A stretch of 11,416 bases of DNA, from contig UQJA01000062.1 of assembly GCA_900541285.1 (NCBI GenBank), positions 1 to 11,416 of the forward strand, given 5' to 3'. This document shows positions 1 through 6,253 of this stretch, one piece after another. A program made the translations under genes and the position numbers. Numbering within the stretch: position 1 is the first letter of the stretch; every line of letters starts with the position of its first letter. The notes below the pieces were generated by a model. It did not search any database, had not been told where the DNA came from, and worked only from the letters and a program-made list of their open reading frames with translations. The DNA is from an uncultured Collinsella sp. GTDB taxonomy: Bacteria > Actinomycetota > Coriobacteriia > Coriobacteriales > Coriobacteriaceae.

Positions 1-1
1 G

Positions 2-24
2 GCGGGTTCGAATCCCTCCGCTTG
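2..24 (+). repeat. Right end of an upstream copy of a tRNA-fragment repeat
   Basis: Bases 2-24 are identical over 23 bp to 184-206, a spacing of 182 bp. The shared block contains a T-arm-like sequence (GGTTCGAATCCCTCC) and ends in CGCTTG. It is probably the right end of another copy of the element at 70-211 that begins before the window. I do not call it a tRNA 3' end because the T-stem has a C/T mismatch and no CCA follows in register. Confidence 0.6.
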
Positions 25-69
25 GCGGCGTTGGCTCGATTTTCTTAACGCGAGGAGCCCATGGCTGAT

Positions 70-211
70 GTGGGACGGAGGGATTCCGCGTCCGCCTGGT
101 CGGCGGCCGCGTTCCGCTGCGTCGCTTCGCTTCTTGCGTGCTGCGCTGGAAAACGCTTCGCGTTTCCTCAGCTCCGCACCCTTGCGGGTTCGAATCCCTC
201 CGCTTGCCCAC
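70..211. repeat. Inverted-repeat element built from tRNA 3'-end fragments
   Basis: The left arm (70-86) reads GTGGGACGGAGGGATTC and the right arm (192-211) reads GAATCCCTCCGCTTGCCCAC. They are reverse complements except for a three-base difference near the outer end. Bases 71-86 are identical to 262-277, the 3' end of the tRNA-Gln gene seen on the plus strand, and 186-202 is the exact reverse complement of 267-283, its T-arm. The roughly 105 bp between the arms is GC-rich and internally palindromic, for example AAACG/CGTTT around 153-166. No convincing reading frame is present. It could be a non-autonomous repeat, a recombination remnant of tRNA genes or a structured RNA; the sequence does not decide. 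Confidence 0.55.
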
Positions 212-213
212 AA

Positions 214-247
214 GAAAAACCTCCCGATCGGCTATGCGTTCGAGAGG
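214..247 (-). terminator. Probable intrinsic terminator of tRNA-Gln
   Basis: Read on the minus strand, just downstream of the encoded CCA, CCTCTCG (247-241) can pair with CGGGAGG (226-220). This gives seven pairs, one of them G-U, with a 14-base loop, and a run of five T follows immediately (219-215). Position and T-run fit Rho-independent termination of the tRNA transcript. The stem is short. Confidence 0.5.
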
Positions 248-257
248 CTGGTTTCTT

Positions 258-332
258 TGGCTGGGACGGAGGGATTCGAACCCCCAACAGCCGGCACCAA
301 AAACCGGAGTTCTACCGTTGAACTACGTCCCA
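258..332 (-). tRNA. trnQ: tRNA-Gln (anticodon UUG)
   Basis: On the minus strand the gene starts with the acceptor strand TGGGACG (332-326), which pairs perfectly with CGTCCCA (268-262). Next come a D-arm (GTTCAACGGTAGAAC), an anticodon arm of CCGGT/GCCGG around the loop TTTTGGT (anticodon TTG, Gln), and a T-arm GGGGG-TTCGAAT-CCCTC with one mismatch-tolerant end pair. The discriminator is G (complement of C261), and the CCA tail is encoded at 260-258. The gene is 75 nt with CCA, normal for tRNA-Gln. It lies 38 bp downstream of the peptidoglycan-binding gene in the same orientation, so co-transcription or read-through is possible. Confidence 0.95.
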
Positions 333-370
333 ATGTGTGGTGTTGCCCAAAAGCAACTCGTTTAGTTTAC

Positions 371-1276
371 CTAATCTGCGAGGGCATCGCAAACGCCATC
401 GAGCAGGCGTACGGCGAGTGTCTGCGCGTCGCTGGCCGTGAAGGTGCCGTTGTAGCGCGTCATGCCCGTGAGCTCAATGCGAATGCGAGCCGGCTTCTGC
501 TGCGCGGCGACATTGGCGGTGCGGATGCGCTGGGCCAGGTTGTGGCACTCGGCGAGGGCGATCGTGGCGCGCGGCGCTGCATCTGCGGGCAGCTCATCGC
601 TTGCGATCTCGAGCACTAGGTCAACGTCGGTTGGGACCTCGGAGTCGCAGAGCATCATGCCGCTGTTGTCGGTCGTTGCCGTGGCGATATTCCACATGCG
701 CGACGCAACACTGCGTGCGATGGGGTCCTCGCCGATAACGGCAATCTGGAAGCGCTCGAGCACGTTGGCGGCGCGAGCAAAACCGATGCGGGACTCGGCT
801 TCGGTGACCGAGGGCTTGCCCTCCCACACATGGTGCAGGCGGTTGATGTAGGCGTAGGTGTCCTGGAAGGCCATGCCGTCGGCAAACAGGCCGACATTTT
901 CCTGGAACTGCTGCAGGGCGGCCTCGGTATGCGGACCAAAGTAGCCGTCGTCTTCGCCACAGGCAAAGCCCAAAACGTTGAGAGCGCGCTGCAGGGCCTG
1001 CACATCGGCGCCATGGAAATTGGGCATGCGCAGATAGAGAGTGCGGTCGCCCAGCTTATACGAAGCGTCTACAAGGGCGCTCCAGCAGGGGATATCGACG
1101 GCATGACCGGCAGCAAGGCCTCTGTCGAGCCTGAAGGTGCTGACGGCCTGCTCAGTGGTGGCTCCAAAGTGCTTGTCGGTGACTTCGGCGGCATCAATCG
1201 TGTAGCCGAGCTGCAGGAGACGAGACTGCACGTCCTCGACGGCTGCTCCTTGCATGCCCGTTGTAATAGGTTCCAT
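371..1276 (-). CDS. Protein with two peptidoglycan-binding domains and a non-catalytic-looking C-terminus
   Basis: This 301-residue protein carries two PF01471-type peptidoglycan-binding domains. The first spans about residues 5-69 (GMQGAAVEDVQSRL, later FGATTEQAVSTF). The second spans about 80-146 (GADVQALQRALNVLGF, DGYFGPHTEAALQQFQ, GLFADG). Residues about 150-301 have an alpha/beta look and resemble in layout a shortened N-acetylmuramoyl-L-alanine amidase region. I cannot find the amidase zinc ligands, such as a GHGG-type motif or an SLHxN-type motif. There is no signal peptide or membrane segment, so the protein should be cytoplasmic. Two such domains before an amidase-like part recall mycobacterial CwlM, a cytoplasmic regulator of peptidoglycan synthesis, but that link is inference. 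The start is supported by AAAGGGG about seven bases upstream of the ATG. A separate promoter is likely because 138 bp separate it from the upstream prenyl synthase gene. Confidence 0.8.
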   Translation of the reverse strand: MEPITTGMQGAAVEDVQSRLLQLGYTIDAAEVTDKHFGATTEQAVSTFRLDRGLAAGHAVDIPCWSALVDASYKLGDRTLYLRMPNFHGADVQALQRALNVLGFACGEDDGYFGPHTEAALQQFQENVGLFADGMAFQDTYAYINRLHHVWEGKPSVTEAESRIGFARAANVLERFQIAVIGEDPIARSVASRMWNIATATTDNSGMMLCDSEVPTDVDLVLEIASDELPADAAPRATIALAECHNLAQRIRTANVAAQQKPARIRIELTGMTRYNGTFTASDAQTLAVRLLDGVCDALAD

Positions 1277-1363
1277 GAACGAACCCCTTTCGGCGTACCA
1301 TTCGTACTATTTGAGCGTCTGTCGGATAGACAACGCAAAGGGATGCATAAACATGCACTCAAC

Positions 1364-1372
1364 AGTGTAGCA
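1364..1372 (-). promoter_or_regulatory. Candidate extended -10 promoter for the peptidoglycan-binding gene
   Basis: On the minus strand the sequence TGCTACACT provides a TGn extended -10 followed by TACACT (1369-1364). No good -35 is visible, as is common for extended -10 promoters. Transcription would start near 1357, giving a leader of about 80 nt before the ATG at 1276. The leader contains a small inverted repeat, TGCAT/ATGCA, at 1344-1357. Confidence 0.35.
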
Positions 1373-1414
1373 AGTTGTGCCTAAATACGCTGCTGACAGG
1401 TTTTATAACCCCCG

Positions 1415-2479
1415 TTAGTTAAGACGCTCCACAAAGAAATCTGCCATGGAGAGGAACAGCTCGCGTGCGTGCGGATCAAGCTCAACGTTCTCAATGGCCG
1501 CTTTGGCCTTAGCGGTCAGGTCGAGCGCGTAAGTGTGGGCGTAATCGATGGAGCCGGTCTCCTGGAAGATCTCCACGGCGCGTGCGAGCTGCGCGGGATT
1601 ATCGGTGCCTGAGGAAAGAATCGCCTCGACCTCGTCGTGGTGGCGCTCATCAGAGAGGGCGTGTACGGCGACAAGCGTGCGCTTGCCCTCGGTGATGTCG
1701 GTGCGGAAGTCCTTGTTGGCGGCTTCCTTAGTGCCGACAAGGTTGAGCAGGTCGTCCTGAATCTGAAAGGCAAGGCCTGTGTGCAGGCCAAAGGCGCGCA
1801 GCGCTTCGATTTGCTCACCGCTCCCGCCGCCGATAATGGCTCCGGCGGCAAGCGGCGTGGCTCCGCTGTAAAACGCGGTCTTGTGCGTCGCCATGTCCAG
1901 GTAGTCATCAACCGAGATATCAAAGCGCCCGTCACGGACCCAACCCAGGTCGAGTGCTTGACCCTCAATGGTGCGGACGATCATCTCGGTAAGCTCGTGG
2001 AGCACGCGCAGCTTCACGTCGGACTCCAGCGTAGGGTCGTCGAGAACCGTCTTGGTGACCATGGTGAGCGCCAGGTCGCCACAATTGATGGCAAGGCCCG
2101 TGCCCTCGGTAAGGTGCATGCAGGGCTTGCCTCGACGAAGCTGTCCGTTGTCGGCGATGTCGTCGTGGATCAGCGCGCCCGACTGGAAATGCTCGATGGC
2201 TGCCGCGGCGCTGCGGGCGCTCTCAAAGCTACCGCCCACTGCGGTTGCGGCGAGCATGCAGATAAGCGGGCGGTGGCGCTTGCCGGCGTTGGCCGTAAAA
2301 GCCGAGAGCGGCGCGTACAGGTAGCGCTCGATATCGGCAGAGGTCGCCTGTCCGTCAAAGAACGTGGCCAGATAGTCGTTAATCTGGTCAAAGTGCTGGG
2401 CTAAAAAGCTGGTAAACGGACTGGACACGGGTTCTCGCATTCTTTCTGAGGTTGCGTTGATGCAATATGCAGACAACAT
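1415..2479 (-). CDS. Polyprenyl diphosphate synthase (trans-isoprenyl transferase)
   Basis: This is a class I all-trans prenyltransferase that condenses isopentenyl diphosphate with an allylic diphosphate to make a linear isoprenoid chain for quinone, lipid or other use. Visible family motifs are GKRHRP at residues 66-71 (diphosphate binding), the first aspartate-rich motif DDIAD at 106-110 with following RR at 115-116, GDLAL near 134, and KT at 200-201. Then come the second motif QDDLLN at 241-246 and DITEGKRT near 261. In the second motif the last acidic position is Asn. Small residues (Gly101, Ala102) precede the first motif, which argues against a very short product, but chain length cannot be fixed. 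The start is uncertain. ATG 2479 has no ribosome binding site, Met14 (ATG 2440) has AGAAAG but too close, and the conserved domain begins near residue 22. The gap to the upstream PTS gene is 74 bp on the same strand, with no terminator seen. Confidence 0.92.
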   Translation of the reverse strand: MLSAYCINATSERMREPVSSPFTSFLAQHFDQINDYLATFFDGQATSADIERYLYAPLSAFTANAGKRHRPLICMLAATAVGGSFESARSAAAAIEHFQSGALIHDDIADNGQLRRGKPCMHLTEGTGLAINCGDLALTMVTKTVLDDPTLESDVKLRVLHELTEMIVRTIEGQALDLGWVRDGRFDISVDDYLDMATHKTAFYSGATPLAAGAIIGGGSGEQIEALRAFGLHTGLAFQIQDDLLNLVGTKEAANKDFRTDITEGKRTLVAVHALSDERHHDEVEAILSSGTDNPAQLARAVEIFQETGSIDYAHTYALDLTAKAKAAIENVELDPHARELFLSMADFFVERLN

Positions 2480-2553
2480 ATTGCCACATTAGGGCGTTTG
2501 GCGCGGCAGTTTTGGCGATTTGGGACAACGGGCGTGCGTTTGATGGAGCGCGC

Positions 2554-5004
2554 CTAAATCAGCCCAAAATGCTCGAGCGCCGCAACGACACCGTCGTGAT
2601 CGACGGTGTCGGTCACGTAATCGGCCTTATCCTTGAGATAGTCCGGCGCATTGCCCATGGCGATACCGACATCGACGGCGTTCATCAGCGAGACGTCATT
2701 GCTGGCGTCGCCGATGCCGTATACGGTTCCGTGGTGGGGATCGAGGGCGTCGAGTACAGACTGGATGCCCCCGCGCTTCGTGCATTCGCGGGGCGAGATT
2801 TCGGTTACCTCGAGTTCGAGCTCGTTAAAGCACAGCAGCGGCTCAAGTGCCTTATCTTGAGCGATGTGGTTGGCGAGTGATGTAGACATCAAGATCTTGT
2901 AGACACTGTAATGTTGCAGCTGCGTGACTGCGTCGCCCAGGGTGCGCGCGTATCCGGGAGCATCGGGCGCATCGGCACTCATGCGCACGACGCCGTTGAG
3001 GCCCTCAAAGCGGATGACCTCGCCCGATTGCTCAAGGTAGGGGGCAAGACGCTGCAGCATGCTGGGCGTCATCGACAGATCGCGAATTGCGTGTCCGTTG
3101 ATCTCGGCGTAACCGCCCGCAAGACAGACGATGCCGGTCCAAGGCAGCTCAAGAAGTTTGGGGTGGATGCAGCTCAGGGTGCGTCCCGTGCAGATAAAGG
3201 CCATGTTGCCGTTGGCGACAAACTCGCGGATTGCCTGCGAAACCGCCTCGTTGGGATAGGGGGAGAGGTCCCGCTCGTCTTCGGGAAGGTCTTGGGCGAG
3301 CCTGGGGTCTTGCCAGGCGAGCGTTCCGTCGATATCGAAGAAGCAAATATTGCCGCGCTTATGGGCTGCGCTGGCGGCAGGGGAGGCCGAGGTGGTGGGC
3401 ACAAATTCCGGCTCGAGGCCCATGATCTGGTCAAAATGCTCTTTAACGCGGGGAACGGAGATGCCGATGATCACCTGGGCGGTCTTGCCCGTAATGATGA
3501 GGCCCTTGGCGCCCACCGCGACAAACGACGCGTTATCTGCAACGATGGAAGGGTCTGCGACCTCGACGCGCAGGCGCGTGGCGCAGTTGGTTGCGCCCAC
3601 GATATTGCCAACGCCACCTAAAAGCTGAATTACCCGCTCAGCGAGGACGTGATCTTGATCGGATCGACTATTGACCTCGTCATTGGGAGATTGCTCTTTG
3701 GCAAAGTCGCTTCCCGTTAAACAATCGATTGCCGCGCGATTGGCGACATGATCCTCGCGGCCCGGAGTCTTAAGGTCATAGACCAAGATGAGTGCTCGAA
3801 AACTAACAAAAAAGATGAGGCTAAAGGCAAGGCCGATACCGAGCGCCAAAAGATAGGCACCGGCATGCGTGCGCATGAGCGGAATAAAATTGAAGGCTGC
3901 CATCTCAATCAGGCCGCCCGAGAAGATGCCGACGATGCCAAAGAGATTCATGGTTGTGGCAAGGCAAGACGATAAGACGGCGTAGAGCAAAAAGAGCCCG
4001 GGGTGGGTGAACATAAAGAGAAACTCGAGTGGCTCGGTAACGCCGCAAACCACCGAGGCGACGATGGCGGGCAAAAGGATGACCTTAAGGCCGGCGCGGC
4101 GCTCTGGTTTTGCGGTGGAGTAGAACGCGGCTGCGATGGCGGGAAGGCCAAAGAGCTTGACCCAGCCGGTGGCGGTAAAACCGGCCCACGGCGCAAGTTC
4201 ATTAAGGGGGCGCGTGCTATGGGAGAGGATGGGGAGCAAGCTGCTCCACGTGGCGTAGATGCCGTCGTTAATGACCAGGTTGTCGTAGTAGATCGGCATG
4301 TAGAGCAGGTGGTGCAGCCCCATGGGCTCGAGCGCTCGCTCCAAAAGCACAAAGATGCCCACGCCAAAGGGGCCGACGCTCGTAAGTGCATGGCGCAGCG
4401 TTTCGGTCATTGCGTATACGGAGGGCACGATGGCGGCCGAGATAGCGGCAAGGGCAAACACGGCAAAAAAGCTGATGAGGTAGACCAGCGAGGAGCCCGA
4501 GAAGGTGCCGAGCCAATCGGGAACCTTGGCATCGTAGAAGCGGTCATGGATGGCGACGACGGTTGCCGATACCGCCAGCGGGCCGATAATGCCGGTGTCG
4601 AGCGTCTTGATGCCGTCGATGATGGTGATGCCGCTAGCGGAGGTCAAAGACGACGGGTACTTAAGTCCAAGATTGTCTCCGCTCAGCTTAATGATCTCGC
4701 TCAAAAAGAAGCAGTAGGCAAAATAGGCGACGAGAGCCTCGAGGCAGCAACGAGCCGGTTGTTTTTGGGCAAGACCGATGGGCAGCGCTACGGCAAAAAG
4801 GAGCGGGAGGCGTTTAAAGACCGTCCACGAGCCGCGCTGGATGATGGTCCAAAAAGCGTACCAAGGGGTTCCGTATACGGCGAGATCGCCGACGATGTCC
4901 GCAGTCGTTGCGAGAGCGGAGACGCCGACCATGAGGCCTGATATAGAAAACAGCATGGCGGGCGCGAACATTGCCCCGCCAAAGCGTTGGATTTTTTGCA
5001 GCAT
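2554..5004 (-). CDS. PTS permease EIICB (alpha-glucoside type) fused to a HAD-family phosphatase
   Basis: This 816-residue membrane protein imports and phosphorylates a sugar and carries its own phosphatase domain. Residues 1-410 are an EIIC of the glucose superfamily, with an amino end (IQRFGGAMFAPAMLF) and a middle (DRFYDAKVPDWLGTFSG) like alpha-glucoside/maltose permeases. The GITE-type motif is GVTEPLEF at 321-328. Residues about 453-530 are an EIIB with the phosphoacceptor Cys474 in NCATRLR. A Pro/Ser/Ala linker (about 531-547) leads to a Cof-type HAD domain, 550-816. Its DIDGT nucleophile is Asp557 with Asp559, followed by Thr606 in CTGR, Lys743, and GDASND with Asp766 and Asp770. All four HAD motifs are intact. 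No EIIA is present, so a shared EIIA must act in trans. ATG 5004 is supported by GGAAGG upstream. The gene is divergent from the GntR regulator, with two palindromic operators between them. Maltose, trehalose or another glucoside are all possible substrates. Confidence 0.92.
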   Translation of the reverse strand: MLQKIQRFGGAMFAPAMLFSISGLMVGVSALATTADIVGDLAVYGTPWYAFWTIIQRGSWTVFKRLPLLFAVALPIGLAQKQPARCCLEALVAYFAYCFFLSEIIKLSGDNLGLKYPSSLTSASGITIIDGIKTLDTGIIGPLAVSATVVAIHDRFYDAKVPDWLGTFSGSSLVYLISFFAVFALAAISAAIVPSVYAMTETLRHALTSVGPFGVGIFVLLERALEPMGLHHLLYMPIYYDNLVINDGIYATWSSLLPILSHSTRPLNELAPWAGFTATGWVKLFGLPAIAAAFYSTAKPERRAGLKVILLPAIVASVVCGVTEPLEFLFMFTHPGLFLLYAVLSSCLATTMNLFGIVGIFSGGLIEMAAFNFIPLMRTHAGAYLLALGIGLAFSLIFFVSFRALILVYDLKTPGREDHVANRAAIDCLTGSDFAKEQSPNDEVNSRSDQDHVLAERVIQLLGGVGNIVGATNCATRLRVEVADPSIVADNASFVAVGAKGLIITGKTAQVIIGISVPRVKEHFDQIMGLEPEFVPTTSASPAASAAHKRGNICFFDIDGTLAWQDPRLAQDLPEDERDLSPYPNEAVSQAIREFVANGNMAFICTGRTLSCIHPKLLELPWTGIVCLAGGYAEINGHAIRDLSMTPSMLQRLAPYLEQSGEVIRFEGLNGVVRMSADAPDAPGYARTLGDAVTQLQHYSVYKILMSTSLANHIAQDKALEPLLCFNELELEVTEISPRECTKRGGIQSVLDALDPHHGTVYGIGDASNDVSLMNAVDVGIAMGNAPDYLKDKADYVTDTVDHDGVVAALEHFGLI

Positions 5005-5045
5005 GTTCTGCCTTCCGAATATCGAGGCGCGTTGCGCGTGGGGAA

Positions 5046-5057
5046 ACGTTTAAACAA
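5046..5057. promoter_or_regulatory. Putative GntR/TreR-like operator 1 (PTS side)
   Basis: ACGTTTAAACAA matches the locus consensus TTGTTTAAACAA at 10 of 12 positions and contains the perfect palindrome GTTTAAAC (5048-5055). It lies about 10 bp downstream of the candidate -10 of the PTS gene, where bound repressor would block transcription start or early elongation. Assignment to the neighbouring regulator is inferred from repetition of the motif and from similarity to the TreR operator type. Confidence 0.6.
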
Positions 5058-5064
5058 TGGATTC

Positions 5065-5070
5065 ATTGTA
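5065..5070 (-). promoter_or_regulatory. Candidate -10 of the PTS gene promoter
   Basis: On the minus strand TACAAT (5070-5065) is a five-of-six match to the -10 consensus. No clear -35 lies 16-18 bp upstream, which suits a promoter that is weak or needs activation. The 5' leader would be about 55 nt and would begin close to operator 1. Confidence 0.4.
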
Positions 5071-5167
5071 GAGGACCAGACGATTGTCGTACCGGCAGTT
5101 TTGAGCGAAACCGATTTGGGCATGACAGAAACCGTCAACGGTTAAATCCTGTCGCTTTACCGATATT

Positions 5168-5179
5168 CGGTTTAAACAA
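5168..5179. promoter_or_regulatory. Putative GntR/TreR-like operator 2 (regulator side)
   Basis: CGGTTTAAACAA matches TTGTTTAAACAA at 10 of 12 positions and repeats the core GTTTAAAC (5170-5177). It overlaps the likely -35 of the regulator gene, which suggests autorepression. Its centre is 122 bp from the centre of operator 1. It also overlaps a second palindrome, ACCGA-TAT-TCGGT, at 5159-5171. Confidence 0.6.
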
Positions 5180-5198
5180 CTTTAAGAAATGCTATCGT
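5171..5198 (+). promoter_or_regulatory. Candidate promoter of the GntR regulator
   Basis: TTTAAA (5171-5176) as -35, a 16-bp spacer and TATCGT (5193-5198) as -10 preceded by TGC form a plausible promoter. The -35 lies inside operator 2. The same arrangement, operator then TATCGT, recurs in front of the ABC operon at 6143-6171. Confidence 0.45.
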
Positions 5199-5233
5199 GC
5201 CTAGCCGGAAATGAATAATGTAGAGGTGAAACA

Positions 5234-5953
5234 ATGCCAAAAGCGATATACGAAGGAATCTACCGAGAAATACGCTCGCGCATCATTAATGGGACCTATG
5301 CGTTTCAGGAGATGCTGCCAACCGAAGCCGAGCTGACCGCGGAGTTCGGATGCACTCGCAATACCGTCCGTCGCGCCTTGGGTATGCTGGCCGACGGGAT
5401 GTTTGTGCAGCCCATACACGGCAAGGGCGTGCGCGTTATTTGGCTTAAGGGCGAAACCGACATGTTGGGCGCACTCGAAGAGGTTGAGTCGTTTGGCGAG
5501 TTTGCAAAGCGCAACAATGCCGTTGCATCTACGGACGTTAAGTCTTTCGAACATCTGGTTTGCACCGAGCAACTCTCTCGTCACCTGGGCTTTAAGGTGG
5601 GCGAGGAGTTGATTCGCGTAGTGCGTGTCCGAAGCCTCAACGGCAACGCGCGCCAAGTGGACCATGGCTATTTTTTGGCGTCGATCGCCAAGGGCCTGAC
5701 TCCCGAGATCGCGGCAGATTCTATTTACGGCTATCTGGAGCACAAGCGCGGTGTCAAAGTGATGGCGAGCCGTCGTACGGTGAGTGTCGAGCTCGCCAAC
5801 GATGAGGACTGCAGCTATCTTGACCTCGGCAAATACAACTGCGTTGCCGTCATGGAGAGTCAGTCGTACACCTCGGACGGTATCTTGTTTGAGGTGACGC
5901 ACACTCGCACACACCCCGAGATCTTCCATTACCGTGTCAATTCCAAGCGATAG
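5234..5953 (+). CDS. GntR-family (HutC/UTRA) transcriptional repressor, TreR-like
   Basis: This 239-residue DNA-binding regulator has an N-terminal winged helix-turn-helix (about 3-71; core LPTEAELTAEFGCTRNTVRRA, then a wing with HGKGVRV) and a C-terminal UTRA effector domain (about 90-235). The UTRA part resembles trehalose repressors of the Bacillus subtilis TreR type, notably LTPEIAADSIYGYLE, a DEDxxxLDL segment and the final RTHPEIFHYR region. TreR proteins release DNA on binding a phosphorylated sugar, so a PTS product is a natural ligand here, although its identity is unknown. The start is supported by AGAGGTG five bases before the ATG. Palindromes close to TTGTTTAAACAA occur on both sides of the gene, so it probably represses itself, the divergent PTS gene and the downstream ABC operon. 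The length is typical for the family. A strong terminator follows. Confidence 0.93.
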   Translation: MPKAIYEGIYREIRSRIINGTYAFQEMLPTEAELTAEFGCTRNTVRRALGMLADGMFVQPIHGKGVRVIWLKGETDMLGALEEVESFGEFAKRNNAVASTDVKSFEHLVCTEQLSRHLGFKVGEELIRVVRVRSLNGNARQVDHGYFLASIAKGLTPEIAADSIYGYLEHKRGVKVMASRRTVSVELANDEDCSYLDLGKYNCVAVMESQSYTSDGILFEVTHTRTHPEIFHYRVNSKR

Positions 5954-5992
5954 CCGGCTAGCTCGCAGCCTGACGAGACTCATGGCCTCAAA

Positions 5993-6045
5993 GAGAAAAC
6001 GCCCGGTCAAACCGACGGTACATCGGCTTGACCGGGCGTTTTCTC
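5993..6045 (+). terminator. Strong intrinsic terminator after the regulator gene
   Basis: An 18-bp perfect stem is formed by 5993-6010 and 6028-6045. Inside it, after one mismatch, CCGA/TCGG pair around a seven-base loop. The descending arm ends in CGTTTTCTC. The outer part is T-rich in both orientations, so it may also stop antisense transcripts. It separates the regulator transcript from the ABC operon. Confidence 0.85.
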
Positions 6046-6064
6046 TGCATTCGATAACAAATAA

Positions 6065-6076
6065 TTGTTTATACAA
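6065..6076. promoter_or_regulatory. Putative GntR/TreR-like operator 3 (upstream site of ABC operon)
   Basis: TTGTTTATACAA matches the consensus TTGTTTAAACAA at 11 of 12 positions. It lies 75 bp centre to centre from operator 4, close to seven helical turns, which would allow cooperative or looped binding. A further short palindrome, ACTTG-T-CAAGT, follows at 6078-6088. Confidence 0.6.
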
Positions 6077-6139
6077 AACTTGTCAAGTATCAAGTTGAAA
6101 TTACCGTTCACCGAAGTTTTTCTACCGCTCTAGTAATAC

Positions 6140-6151
6140 TTGTTCAAACAA
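6140..6151. promoter_or_regulatory. Putative GntR/TreR-like operator 4 (promoter site of ABC operon)
   Basis: TTGTTCAAACAA matches TTGTTTAAACAA at 11 of 12 positions, with perfect TTGTT/AACAA arms. It overlaps the candidate -35 of the ABC operon, as operator 2 does for the regulator gene. CTAGT and ACTAG flank it at 6130-6134 and 6151-6155. Confidence 0.6.
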
Positions 6152-6171
6152 CTAGCCAAATAGCGTATCGT
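6143..6171 (+). promoter_or_regulatory. Candidate promoter of the ABC sugar-importer operon
   Basis: TTCAAA (6143-6148), a 17-bp spacer and TATCGT (6166-6171) give a promoter with the same -10 hexamer and operator overlap as the regulator promoter. Transcription would start near 6178, leaving a leader of about 80 nt. An alternative -10, TAATAC at 6134-6139, has no fitting -35. Confidence 0.4.
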
Positions 6172-6185
6172 TCAAATCAGCAAAA

Positions 6186-6253
6186 GGGGCAAAGTCCCCG
6201 AGCCAATCTCCGAAGGCGGCGGCAAAGGGTGCCGCCACGGTGTGAAAGGGTGG
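6186..6253 (+). other. Structured 5' leader of the ABC operon with a doubled Shine-Dalgarno-like motif
   Basis: Two hairpins precede the binding-protein gene: GGGG/CCCC around six bases (6186-6199) and the perfect 7-bp stem GGCGGCA/TGCCGCC (6218-6224 with 6230-6236). The octamer AAAGGGTG occurs both in and beside the loop of the second hairpin (6224-6231) and as the actual ribosome binding site (6245-6252). I do not recognise a known riboswitch class. Confidence 0.45.

Noticed and set aside
184..211. T-arm-like sequence as the 3' end of a plus-strand tRNA (also at 2-26)
   Set aside because: The T-stem has a C/T mismatch, the CCA is out of register and no 5' acceptor, D-arm or anticodon arm can be found upstream.
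61..619. Plus-strand open frames starting at 61, 68 and 138
   Set aside because: Their proteins are translations of the repeat element and the antisense of tRNA-Gln, then of the antisense of the peptidoglycan-binding gene.
4003..4941. A 312-codon plus-strand open frame antisense to the PTS gene
   Set aside because: The composition is Gly/Asp/Lys-rich without domain features; the opposite strand encodes unmistakable EIIC sequence.
5201..6076. A 291-codon minus-strand open frame over the regulator gene
   Set aside because: It crosses the terminator and the operator region and has no recognisable domain, while the plus-strand frame is a clear GntR/UTRA protein.
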